Source of the DNA: Aliidongia dinghuensis
GTDB lineage: Bacteria > Pseudomonadota > Alphaproteobacteria > ATCC43930 > CGMCC-115725
Direction of reading: 5' to 3'
NCBI RefSeq assembly: GCF_014643535.1
Contig: NZ_BMJQ01000017.1
Span: forward strand, 62,001 to 126,000
Length of the DNA: 64,000 nucleotides
Numbering within the stretch: the stretch's first letter is position 1; every line of letters begins with the position of its first letter. Below are positions 10,444 through 19,662 of this stretch, piece by piece. Made by a program: the position numbers and the translations under genes. Under the pieces are notes generated by a model. The model did not search any database. It was not told the origin of the DNA and saw nothing but the letters and a program-made list of their open reading frames with translations.

Positions 10444-10521
10444 TGGGGCGAGTGACCGGATTCGAACCGGCGACATCCAGAATCACAATCTGGCGCTCTA
10501 ACCAACTGAGCTACACCCGCC
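10444..10521 (-). tRNA. tRNA-His (anticodon GUG)
   Basis: The reverse strand folds into a cloverleaf with anticodon stem-loop CCAGA-TTGTGAT-TCTGG, anticodon GTG. The extra 5' G (G-1, position 10521) pairs with C73, the identity feature of tRNA-His. The D arm has AGCTCAGTTGGTTAGAGC, the T arm has GGTTCGAATCC, and the CCA end is encoded at 10446-10444. It lies between the acyltransferase and the aminotransferase. Confidence 0.97.
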
Positions 10522-10693
10522 GCACTTGGAGGCCGTTTTCTAGTCCAGCCCCGGCGCACCCGTCAAGCCGATGGCGCGAATGAATACGCATGGGTGGCGC
10601 GCGACGGAGGCACAGAGGGTCGGATCGCCCCGTTGCGAAGCCGCCCTCGGGCCTATAGCGTGACGGCCGGACAGAAACGGCGGGAGGGTGCCC

Positions 10694-12300
<1,607 letters not shown>

Positions 12301-12310
12301 CCAAAAAAGC

Positions 12311-12341
12311 GGCATTCCGCACAAAAATTAGGCAGAATGCC
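12311..12341. other. Inverted repeat in the glnB-glnA gap
   Basis: GGCATTC at 12311-12317 is repeated inverted as GAATGCC at 12335-12341, 11 bases after the glnB stop. The AT-rich loop could form an attenuator hairpin that lowers or separates glnA expression, or be an operator for a separate glnA promoter. Related bacteria use both. No clear promoter boxes were found in the rest of the gap. Confidence 0.4.
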
Positions 12342-12448
12342 CACTCCAACTTACCCGCCGGCACCGGTCGCGCGGACAGGCCGAAGGTCTGCGCCCCGAT
12401 GCCGCCGGGCTCGCATTCAAAGTCTGCTATCAAGGAAGGAACCTGCAG

Positions 12449-13858
12449 ATGTCCGACGTCGAAAAAGTCCTCGAGCTGATCAAGGAGAACGAGGTCAAAT
12501 ACGTTGACTTTCGTTTCACCGATCCGCGCGGCAAGTGGCAGCATCTGGCCCATCACGTTCGCACGGTCGACGCCGATCTGCTGACCAATGGCGTGATGTT
12601 CGACGGCTCTTCGATCGAGGGCTGGAAGGCGATCAACGAGTCCGACATGCTGCTGATGCCGGATCTGTCGACTGCCGTCATGGACCCGTTCGCGGCGCAG
12701 ACCCAGCTCATCATCGTCTGCGACGTGCTCGAGCCCGGCACCGGCCAGTCCTACAGCCGCGACCCGCGCTCGACCGCGAAGCGCGCCATCGCCTATCTCG
12801 GCTCGACCGGCATCGGTGACACCGCCTATTTCGGCCCCGAGGCCGAGTTCTTCGTGTTCGACGACGTGCGCTACAAGGTCGGCATGAACGGTGCCGGCTA
12901 CGAGATCGACAGCGACGAAGGCCCGTACAACAGCTTCACCAAGTATCCGGACGGCAACACCGGCCATCGCCCGGGCATCAAGGGCGGCTACTTCCCGGTG
13001 AACCCGGTCGACAGTGCCGTCGACCTGCGCGCCGAGATGCTGACCGTCATGGAGGACATGGGCCTCAAGGTCGAAAAGCATCACCACGAGGTGGCGCCCA
13101 GCCAGCACGAGCTCGGCTGCGAGTTCGACACGCTGCTGAAGTGCGCCGACGGCATGCAGATCTACAAGTATGTCGTGCACAACGTCGCGCATCAGTATGG
13201 CAAGACGGCGACCTTCATGCCGAAGCCGATCAAGGGCGACAACGGCTCGGGCATGCACGTCCATCAGTCGATCTGGAAGGAAGGCAAGCCGACCTTCGCG
13301 GGCTCGGGCTATGCTGATCTCTCGGACACGGCGCTCTACTACATCGGCGGCATCATCCGCCATGCCAAGGCGCTGAACGCCTTCACCAACCCGCTGACGA
13401 ACAGCTACAAGCGCCTCATCCCCGGCTTCGAAGCGCCGGTGCTGCTCGCCTATTCGTCGCGCAACCGCTCGGCCTCCTGCCGCATCCCCTACGTGTCGAG
13501 CCCGAAGGGCAAGCGCGTCGAGGTGCGTTTCCCGGATCCGGGTGCGAACCCCTACCTGGCCTATTCGGCCATGCTGATGGCTGGCCTCGACGGCATCCAG
13601 AACAAGATCCATCCGGGCGAGGCGATGGACAAGAACCTCTACGACCTGCCGCCGGAGGAGCTCAAGAACGTGCCGACCGTCTGCGGCTCGCTGCGCGAAG
13701 CGCTCGAGAACCTCAAGGCCGACCACGAGTTCCTGCTCAAGGGCGACGTGTTCACCAAGGACCAGATCGACGCCTACATCGAGCTCAAGTACCACGAGGT
13801 GCACGCGTTCGAGCACACGCCGCACCCGATCGAGTTCCAGATGTACTACTCGGTCTAA
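12449..13858 (+). CDS. glnA: Glutamine synthetase, type I
   Basis: This 469-residue dodecameric GSI enzyme makes glutamine from glutamate, ammonia and ATP. Signatures are [17 protein letters not shown] near residue 50, the metal and ATP site around [11 protein letters not shown] and [10 protein letters not shown], the [16 protein letters not shown] block, and [11 protein letters not shown] with substrate-binding Arg. The adenylylation Tyr is in NLYDLPPEE at about residue 397, so activity should be controlled by GlnE and, through it, PII. It follows glnB and ends just before a strong terminator. Length is normal. Confidence 0.98.
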   Translation: MSDVEKVLELIKENEVKYVDFRFTDPRGKWQHLAHHVRTVDADLLTNGVMFDGSSIEGWKAINESDMLLMPDLSTAVMDPFAAQTQLIIVCDVLEPGTGQSYSRDPRSTAKRAIAYLGSTGIGDTAYFGPEAEFFVFDDVRYKVGMNGAGYEIDSDEGPYNSFTKYPDGNTGHRPGIKGGYFPVNPVDSAVDLRAEMLTVMEDMGLKVEKHHHEVAPSQHELGCEFDTLLKCADGMQIYKYVVHNVAHQYGKTATFMPKPIKGDNGSGMHVHQSIWKEGKPTFAGSGYADLSDTALYYIGGIIRHAKALNAFTNPLTNSYKRLIPGFEAPVLLAYSSRNRSASCRIPYVSSPKGKRVEVRFPDPGANPYLAYSAMLMAGLDGIQNKIHPGEAMDKNLYDLPPEELKNVPTVCGSLREALENLKADHEFLLKGDVFTKDQIDAYIELKYHEVHAFEHTPHPIEFQMYYSV

Positions 13859-13935
13859 TCGGAGCCCGCAGAGACACAGGCCTGGAAACCCCGGTTCGAA
13901 ACCAAAGCGTAGCAGGTCTGTGTAGCAACCAAGAG

Positions 13936-13970
13936 GCCCCCATCGGGAAACCGGTGGGGGCTTACTTGTT
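13936..13970 (+). terminator. Rho-independent terminator after glnA
   Basis: GCCCCCATCGG (13936-13946) pairs with CCGGTGGGGGC (13951-13961) around a GAAA tetraloop with one wobble pair, followed by the T-rich TTACTTGTTT. It lies 78 bases after the glnA stop. The remaining 13859-14164 gap (about 300 bases) shows no gene. Confidence 0.88.
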
Positions 13971-14164
13971 TCTCAGATTTGACGCGCTCCTTGGCTTTCC
14001 CCGGCAATAGCCATTGGCGATGCGCATGGGCGAGATGCGGATCTGCTGATAGCATTGTCGCAACTCAGCCCTCGAAGGACTGGTGCAACGCGATCCTCCG
14101 CTCTTTGGGTCCGACGACAGAACACACCTGCGTCACCGACGCGAGCTTTGATGGAGGGACAGCC

Positions 14165-14557
14165 ATGGACCGCGCGACAATCATCGAGCGTTATGATCGG
14201 GCGAGTGCTGCGGACGACTTCGAAGCGATGCGCAACTTTCGCCATCCAGAGTGGCAGATGACCTGGCCACAATCGGGTGAAACCGTGATCGGCCACGAAA
14301 ACTACGTCGCGATGCGCACGAACCGTCCTGAGGGCGGCGGCCCGCGCGTTGAGCCGATCGGCCACGGCGGCTCCGGCGACGTATGGTGGTCCGAGGGGAT
14401 CATCCACTACGGCGACGGCTCGCGCTGGCTCGGCGTCTGGATTTATGAGTTCGCCGACGACCTGATCCGCCGTGAGCGTGTCTATTTCGGCCAGCCCTTC
14501 GCACCACCCGCTTGGCGCGCCCGCTGGGTCGCGCGGGGCAATCCCGCCATCGCCTAA
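14165..14557 (+). CDS. SnoaL-like / NTF2-fold protein
   Basis: The 130-residue protein starts with MDRATIIERYDRASAADDFE and contains FRHPEWQMTWPQSGETVIGHENY, the pattern of SnoaL-like polyketide-cyclase/NTF2-fold proteins in which a cone-shaped pocket holds a small ligand. Such proteins are isomerases, dehydratases or binding proteins, and the function cannot be inferred here. A longer open frame begins at 13979, but GGAGG at 14152-14156 sets the ATG at 14165. It precedes the cyclase/ATPase gene by about 190 bases; a functional link is not shown. Confidence 0.78.
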   Translation: MDRATIIERYDRASAADDFEAMRNFRHPEWQMTWPQSGETVIGHENYVAMRTNRPEGGGPRVEPIGHGGSGDVWWSEGIIHYGDGSRWLGVWIYEFADDLIRRERVYFGQPFAPPAWRARWVARGNPAIA

Positions 14558-14744
14558 CGCCTGCCGGCGGCGGAACTCGGGATTGCTCGCCGTTCCCACG
14601 CTCGGGCCTTGGTCGCGTTCTTCTGTGGTCCCCCGAGCCTGCGCACGCTAATCTTGCTCGTCGCGTCCGAGTCTTGGCATTGACCGACGCGAGAGGCTTG
14701 GCTTCGGGACCGATGTCAAAAGCGGCATCGGAGAGGAGCGGCCG

Positions 14745-17700
14745 ATGGAACGCCGAGTCGTCACCGCGTTCTTCATCGATGTGGTGGGTTCCACCGCACT
14801 CACGGTGCAACTCGGCCCCGAGCGGTTCAAGCGCGCGCTCGATCAGGCTTTCCTCGAGTTGCGTACGATCATCGACGGCGAACAGGGCACCGTTGCGAAT
14901 ACCATCGGCGACGCCATCTTTGCGCTGTTCGGGACGCCCGCAGCCCACTCGGACGATCCGCAACGCGCCCTGCGCGCGGCACAGGCGTGTATTCGGTGGG
15001 CCGAGATGCGCGGCGGAGCGCCCGTCCCCCTTGCGGTTCGGATCGGCCTGGAGACGGGCGAGGTGATCGTGGATCTCACGGCCGAGCGCGAGGGCCAGCA
15101 GACGAGCATCGGCACCTGCGTGAACCTGGCGGCGCGTCTCCAGCAGCTTGCCGCGCCCGGGCAAGTTCTTGTCGGTCCCACTTGTCACCAGGTCGCCGCG
15201 GAGCTGGCGGCCTTCGCCCCCCTAGGCGAAGTCGAGCTCAAGGGGCTGGGGCGGCAGGCCGTCTGGCGTCTGGTCGCGATCGGCGAACCGGCGGGCCGCG
15301 CCCTTCCGCCATTGATCGGCCGAACTTCCGAGCTGGCCCGGCTCAAAGCCGCCTACCGGCGCGTCCGATCGGGGCGAAGCATCCTGGCCATCGTCTCCGG
15401 GCCACCGGGCCAGGGCAAGACACGGCTGGTCGAGGAATTCTTGGCGGCGATCGGCGCCAAGGCCAGAATTCTCCAGGCGCGGTGTCGCCCTGTCGCGGAG
15501 CGGGCTGCGCGCAATCCGTTGCGCGAGCTGCTGGCGTCGGACGGCGCCGGCGGATCGGCCGAGGCGCTCGCCGCTCGTCTGGCAGACTTGTTTTCGGATC
15601 CGCTCGAGCGCGATCGCGTGTCTGCCGCGCTCGCGCATAGCGCCGGCATGATCGTCAGCCACGAACTGGCGACGCTTCCCGCCGACCAGCGGCAAGACGA
15701 GGTCGAGAATGGATGGCGCCGATACCTCGCGGCCCTGACCCGGGACCGGCCACTTGTCGTGTGGGTCGACGACGCCCACTGGGGTGAGCCGGAAATCGTC
15801 CGCATGCTCGAGCGAATCACGCTCGGAGCGAGCCTGCCGCTCCTGGTCATCGCGACCGCGCGGCCCGCATTTGCGGCCCAAGCGCGGTTACGCGCGGGCG
15901 TCAATCGCCTGTTCGTCAGCCTGGATGCCCTCGAGGCGAGCGATGCCTGGGCCCTCGCCCGCCATGCGGGAAGTATCGACCCGGCGGGGATCGAGCGCGC
16001 CGAAGGCAACCCGCTCTTCATCATCGAGCTTTCGCGTGCGCGCAGCATGAGCGCGACGCCAGAGGTGCCGATCACCCTCAAGGGGATCATCGGGGCGCGC
16101 CTCGACGAGCTCTCTCGCCAGGATCGCGCGCTCCTGCAGTGCGTTGCCGTCGTCGGCGAGACGTTTACGGCGAGTGACGCCGCGCTGCTCTCCGGACGCG
16201 AGCCGGCCGACGTGGCGAGCGCCCTCGATCGGCTGGTCGCGATCGCTTACCTGCGCCCGGTCCAGGGTGGGCTGCGCTTTCACCATGCGCTCGTCCACGA
16301 CGTGGCGTACGGTCGCCTCGCGACCGCCGAGAGGCTGCAGCTCCATGCGCACTACGCTCGGTACGGCGTGCCGGCGGACGATGCCGAAACGCTCGCGCAT
16401 CACCTCTGGGAGGCCGTAGGGGGCGAGGATGCCGAGTGGGTGTGGGAGGGCAGCGAGGAACTGTCCCGAGTGCGAAGCCATGCGCGCGAGGCGCATCTTG
16501 CTGCGTCTCGCCGGTACGCCGACCGCTTTGCCTATGAGCGCGCGATCGAGGCCTGCCGCCGGGCAGCGCTGTTCGCGATCGATCCCGAAGATGTCGGACA
16601 GGTCGAGCAGACGATCGGCGACGTGTTTGCGGCCAAGGGTGACGCCGACCAGGCCTGGGCGCATTTCATGCGAGCCCGGCAGTGCTACCTCGAGGCGGGG
16701 CATCAGCCGCCGGCCGACCTCTATGCAAGCTTCCTGGAGCTGCCCGTCTATAACTCGGGCATGTTCCTTCGGCCACCGGATGAAGCTCTGGTCGAAGCGC
16801 TGCTTCGCGAAGGTGAAGGCGTGGCCCGCGGCGCCGGCGACGCCGCGTCGATGGCCCGGCTGCTCGCATTGCGCGCTTATCAGTCTTTCGATGTGGTGCA
16901 GCTGACGGAGGCGTTGCGCGTCTCCGAGACAGTCGTCGACCCGACCGCGCTCGGGTCCATTCTCGGGCATGCGGGAACTCTTCAGAACCGGGTCGGCGAC
17001 TTCGCAGCCGCGCGGCAGAGCTACGAGCGGCTCGACGCGCTGGCCCCGTTAGGCGCCGCGACGGACCGGCAGCACGAGTTTCGCGCGATCCTCGCGCTCA
17101 ATATCGGGCGCCTCGAAGAGGCCGAGGGCCTGGCCGCTCAATTCCTGGCAAGCAGCGCGTCGCGCGGCCCGCACCTGCGAACCCATGCCTATCGAGAGCA
17201 GTGCCACGTCCTGCTTGCGCAAGGCTACTGGCGCGGCCTGCGTGAACTCGCGGCCGATACAGAACGGCTCGTGTCGGAGCATCCGGAGACGGCCTTCTGC
17301 TACGCCGTAACCACCGCCCTCGCCTTCGCCGCGGTCGCCAGTGCTATCGAAGGCGAGGATATGGAGGCCCGGGCGCTTCTGTCGCGCGCGGAGGCGCCGC
17401 TCCAGGCGGAGCCGTTTGAGCGCGAGAGCGTGCTGCTGCTGGCCAATGGCGCGCTCGGGCTATCGGACAAGGTGGACGAGCTTCGCGGGATGACCCGCCA
17501 ACGCAATGCGACGCCGCTCTGGTACTTCGACCGGATGGACGCGGTCGTCCTCACGATGCTCGAGCGCTGGGACGAGGTGGACGAGGTGTTGCCGCGCCTC
17601 GAGCGTGTCGCCGCGCAGGGCAATAGCCGCTATGTCGCGGCCCTGGTGGCCGGGGTCCGAGAGGAGATGACGGCGGCGCGGGGTGGTGCCGCCGCCACCC

Positions 17701-17789
17701 ATCGCATGCTCCGGGAGCTCGGCTACAGGGGCTGGAGCCGGCTGCTCGCGTACCGACCGGCCGCGGGGGATGGCGGACGGGCCGCGTAA
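14745..17789 (+). CDS. Class III cyclase-domain / AAA ATPase signalling protein
   Basis: This 1014-residue protein joins an N-terminal class III nucleotide cyclase domain (about 1-180) to a STAND-like ATPase and a C-terminal helical-repeat region. The two metal-binding Asp residues are present (Asp12 in FFIDVVGST, Asp56 in TIGDAIF), as are the transition-state Asn127 and Arg131 in CVNLAARL. The purine-selecting Lys is Asn52 and its partner is Thr124, so the nucleotide used is uncertain. Walker A is GPPGQGKT at 219-226 and Walker B is LVVWVDDAHWGE. The C-terminal 450 residues look like TPR-type repeats. There is no DNA-binding domain and no membrane segment, so it is probably a cytosolic sensor. 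Confidence 0.88.
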   Translation: MERRVVTAFFIDVVGSTALTVQLGPERFKRALDQAFLELRTIIDGEQGTVANTIGDAIFALFGTPAAHSDDPQRALRAAQACIRWAEMRGGAPVPLAVRIGLETGEVIVDLTAEREGQQTSIGTCVNLAARLQQLAAPGQVLVGPTCHQVAAELAAFAPLGEVELKGLGRQAVWRLVAIGEPAGRALPPLIGRTSELARLKAAYRRVRSGRSILAIVSGPPGQGKTRLVEEFLAAIGAKARILQARCRPVAERAARNPLRELLASDGAGGSAEALAARLADLFSDPLERDRVSAALAHSAGMIVSHELATLPADQRQDEVENGWRRYLAALTRDRPLVVWVDDAHWGEPEIVRMLERITLGASLPLLVIATARPAFAAQARLRAGVNRLFVSLDALEASDAWALARHAGSIDPAGIERAEGNPLFIIELSRARSMSATPEVPITLKGIIGARLDELSRQDRALLQCVAVVGETFTASDAALLSGREPADVASALDRLVAIAYLRPVQGGLRFHHALVHDVAYGRLATAERLQLHAHYARYGVPADDAETLAHHLWEAVGGEDAEWVWEGSEELSRVRSHAREAHLAASRRYADRFAYERAIEACRRAALFAIDPEDVGQVEQTIGDVFAAKGDADQAWAHFMRARQCYLEAGHQPPADLYASFLELPVYNSGMFLRPPDEALVEALLREGEGVARGAGDAASMARLLALRAYQSFDVVQLTEALRVSETVVDPTALGSILGHAGTLQNRVGDFAAARQSYERLDALAPLGAATDRQHEFRAILALNIGRLEEAEGLAAQFLASSASRGPHLRTHAYREQCHVLLAQGYWRGLRELAADTERLVSEHPETAFCYAVTTALAFAAVASAIEGEDMEARALLSRAEAPLQAEPFERESVLLLANGALGLSDKVDELRGMTRQRNATPLWYFDRMDAVVLTMLERWDEVDEVLPRLERVAAQGNSRYVAALVAGVREEMTAARGGAAATHRMLRELGYRGWSRLLAYRPAAGDGGRAA

Positions 17790-17869
17790 ACGCCTTGTCG
17801 GGCGGCGGGCCGTTTCCGCCCCGAATTTGATGAAATGGACATGATGGAGCTTGTTGACCGGCGCCAAGG

Positions 17870-17995
17870 TCAGGCCATCGCGGATGCCTTGGGCGTCCAG
17901 CTCCACGGCAGCAATTCGTCGAGCCGGTGAGCGGGATGGGTGGCGATCCTGGCGCGCTCGATCGCCAGCGCCGATCGTCGTGGCGCCAAGCATGC
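17870..17995 (-). pseudogene. IS66-family transposase C-terminal remnant
   Basis: On the minus strand a 30-codon tail runs IERARIATHPAHRLDELLPW and then SWTPKASAMA to a stop at 17870-17872. This matches the typical end of IS66 TnpC proteins (a run such as ARIADHP-x3-R-[LI]-DELLPW-x-W). The upstream coding sequence does not continue as a transposase, and no DDE domain or terminal inverted repeats are seen, so only the extreme 3' end of an element survives. The left boundary is exact; the right one is approximate. Confidence 0.6.
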
Positions 17996-18046
17996 AGACG
18001 ACGACGGTCGAGCGTTCCACGACGGTGACGCCGCTCAAAAGAAAGA

Positions 18047-18082
18047 CCCCCGCCGGCAATCCGGCGGGGGCTAGTTTGTCTT
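18047..18082. terminator. Strong bidirectional terminator hairpin
   Basis: CCCCCGCCGG (18047-18056) and CCGGCGGGGG (18061-18070) form a perfect 10-bp stem with a CAAT loop. The plus strand continues CTAGTTTGTCTT and the minus strand continues TCTTTCTTTT, so both directions have T-rich tails. It most likely ends the 59-residue gene on the minus strand (stop at 18139) and also insulates the cyclase gene. The 17790-18138 stretch otherwise contains only the IS66 remnant. Confidence 0.82.
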
Positions 18083-18138
18083 GGGGGATGCCGCGCTTCA
18101 GAGGGGACCCGCGCGCGACCAGCGGGTGTTCGAATAGG

Positions 18139-18318
18139 TCAGTGTGTCGTAGCCACAGGCTTGCGGGCGGCGGGGGCGCCGTGTACGAAACGGTCGCGCA
18201 CCTCGTCGATCAGGCTGCGCAGATCCGCCTCCTTGACGGCGTCGCGCGCCATCAGTGCCCGAATCATCGGGTCGGCGATCAGGTCGTTGAGATTCAGCTC
18301 TTCGCACTGGCACCGCAT
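18139..18318 (-). CDS. Small acidic hypothetical protein (59 aa)
   Basis: The 59-residue protein starts MRCQCEELNLNDLIADPMIR. The middle (ALMARDAVKEADLRSLIDEV) looks like two short amphipathic helices. An in-frame extension to 18447 is possible, but a GGGGAG ribosome site eight bases before the ATG at 18318 supports the short form. The DP-[ML]-I-R-x-[LV]-M-x-RD pattern resembles small unnamed alphaproteobacterial proteins; I do not recognise a function. Two Cys residues near the start could bind metal or be oxidised. Its own terminator follows. Confidence 0.65.
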   Translation of the reverse strand: MRCQCEELNLNDLIADPMIRALMARDAVKEADLRSLIDEVRDRFVHGAPAARKPVATTH

Positions 18319-18597
18319 GATGAACGCTCCCCTTATCCAGGCCCCGGCTCTGTCGTCCCATCGACCGCCCGGCGGGCTTTCAACGAGGATCAGAGTGCCG
18401 GTGCTCCGCGGCGAGTAGTTGGCGGATATGAGGCGTTTTGAAGGCACCTCGTATCATTGTGCGTGTCGACCGTTTCAATCACCACAACCACTATAGACCT
18501 GAAACAGAGCGACGTCTTGTGACGATCGCCACAGCCGCCGCATTTGCCCTGGAATCGCCACATCCGTGACAATTATGGGGTATTTCCGCCCCATGCC

Positions 18598-18623
18598 GGA
18601 ACATTGCCACAATTTTGGTCGTT
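18598..18623 (+). promoter_or_regulatory. EcfG-type general stress promoter upstream of rlpA-like gene
   Basis: GGAAC (18598-18602), a 17-base spacer and CGTT (18620-18623) match the alphaproteobacterial EcfG consensus GGAAC-N16/17-CGTT exactly. It lies 62 bases upstream of the RlpA-like start, on the coding strand. The 18319-18684 gap (about 365 bases) also holds three copies of AT[CT]GCCACA (18525, 18554, 18603), the last inside this promoter spacer, and an ATGGGG/CCCCAT inverted repeat (18575-18594). No other gene is seen there. Confidence 0.65.
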
Positions 18624-18684
18624 GATGCGCCTGTGAAATTCACGAACCCTGAGCAATCGGGCCCGGGGATCAAGGAATAAACAG

Positions 18685-19143
18685 GTGAAATCAGAACATA
18701 TTCGATATCTCTTCGCGGCCGGCTTGATCGGCTTCTCGCCTGTATTCGCAGCGCATGCGGCCGAGACTTCAAAGACATCGACAACACCTCACGCAGTCAT
18801 CGGCAAGGCGTCCTATTACGGGCATCACTTCGTCGGCAAGAAGACGGCAAGCGGCGAGCGGATGAACCCCGATCGCCTGACCGCGGCCTCGAAGACGCTG
18901 CCGCTCGGCACCCGCGTGCAGGTGACCAACCTCGAAAACGGCCGGACGGTCCATGTCACGATCAACGATCGCGGCCCCTACATCCGCGGCCGCGTGATCG
19001 ATCTCACGCCGCGCGCCGCAGATGCGCTCGCCATGCGCCACCAGGGCTTGGCCAGGGTCGAGGTCCGGCCGGAGCCGACGCCGACCCCGATCCAGGAAGC
19101 CGACGCGGCCGCGCCGACGCCGATCCCGCCGAACGCGGACTAA
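18685..19143 (+). CDS. RlpA-like double-psi beta-barrel exported protein
   Basis: The 152-residue product has an N-terminal signal peptide (positive start, hydrophobic FAAGLIGFSPVFAAHA) and a double-psi beta-barrel domain typical of RlpA: GKASYYGHHFVGKKTASGE, then LPLGTRVQVTN, then NDRGPYIRGRVIDLT with the catalytic-type Asp. RlpA acts on naked glycan strands at the septum in some bacteria. No SPOR domain is present, so this is a short single-domain form. The start is GTG at 18685 with AAGGA eight bases upstream. The C-terminal tail is Pro/Ala rich. The EcfG-like promoter suggests stress control. Confidence 0.9.
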   Translation: MKSEHIRYLFAAGLIGFSPVFAAHAAETSKTSTTPHAVIGKASYYGHHFVGKKTASGERMNPDRLTAASKTLPLGTRVQVTNLENGRTVHVTINDRGPYIRGRVIDLTPRAADALAMRHQGLARVEVRPEPTPTPIQEADAAAPTPIPPNAD

Positions 19144-19150
19144 ACGCCCA

Positions 19151-19204
19151 AACTTAGGCGTCGACTGGAACTTGGGCGTCGATTGGAACTTGGGCGTCGA
19201 CTGG
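19151..19204. repeat. Three-copy 18-bp tandem repeat at the thioesterase 3' end
   Basis: Three head-to-tail copies (19151-19168, 19169-19186, 19187-19204) of AACTT[AG]GGCGTCGA[CT]TGG. On the coding strand each reads P-[VI]-D-A-Q-V. The outermost copy has a single change that turns the CAA codon into TAA, which makes the stop codon of the thioesterase gene. Confidence 0.95.
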
Positions 19205-19588
19205 CCGCGGACGGCGGTTGCCGTCGATCGCGACATAGGTGAACACGCCTTCGGTCACCTTCATCATGCCCGGCACGCCGAGCCGGGAAACCCAGGTTTC
19301 GATCCTGACGGTCAGTGAAGTCCGCCCGACACGCGTGACCTCGGCATAGCAGCGCACCCGGTCGCCGACCAGGACCGCGCGATGAAACTTTATCGCCTCG
19401 ATCGCGATGGTGGCGACGCGCCCTTGGGCGCGCTCCGTCGCGGGGATGCTGCCCGCCAGGTCCATCTGCGAGAGCAGCCAGCCGCCGAAGATATCGCCCG
19501 CCGGATTCGCGTCACCCGGCATCGCGATGGTGCTGAGCGCCGCCTCGCCGACCGGCAGCGTCTCGGGGATGGAATCGTTATGATTCAT
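19154..19588 (-). CDS. Hotdog-fold acyl-CoA thioesterase (YciA-like)
   Basis: The 144-residue protein is a single hotdog domain of the YciA/BFIT acyl-CoA hydrolase type, which releases free CoA from acyl-CoA thioesters in the cytosol. Diagnostic segments are IAMPGDANPAGDIFGGWLLS (with the catalytic Asp after the N-P-x-G-D-x-F-G-G-W-L pattern), IEAIKFHRAVLVGD and VTEGVFTYVAIDG. A GGAG ribosome site is eight bases before the ATG. The last fifteen residues, VDAQVPIDAQVPVDA, come from an 18-bp DNA repeat and are not part of the fold. It is divergent from parE. Confidence 0.92.
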   Translation of the reverse strand: MNHNDSIPETLPVGEAALSTIAMPGDANPAGDIFGGWLLSQMDLAGSIPATERAQGRVATIAIEAIKFHRAVLVGDRVRCYAEVTRVGRTSLTVRIETWVSRLGVPGMMKVTEGVFTYVAIDGNRRPRPVDAQVPIDAQVPVDA

Positions 19589-19662
19589 GGAGATACTCCG
19601 GCTTCGGTCCGTGGCATCGGGGGCGGCTTGCCTTGAGGCCGAACGCCCCTATAGTGCGGAGC

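Noticed and set aside
17851-18441. A 196-codon plus-strand frame in the cyclase-rlpA gap
   Set aside because: It crosses a strong terminator and the complement of the small protein gene, and has no ribosome site or family pattern.
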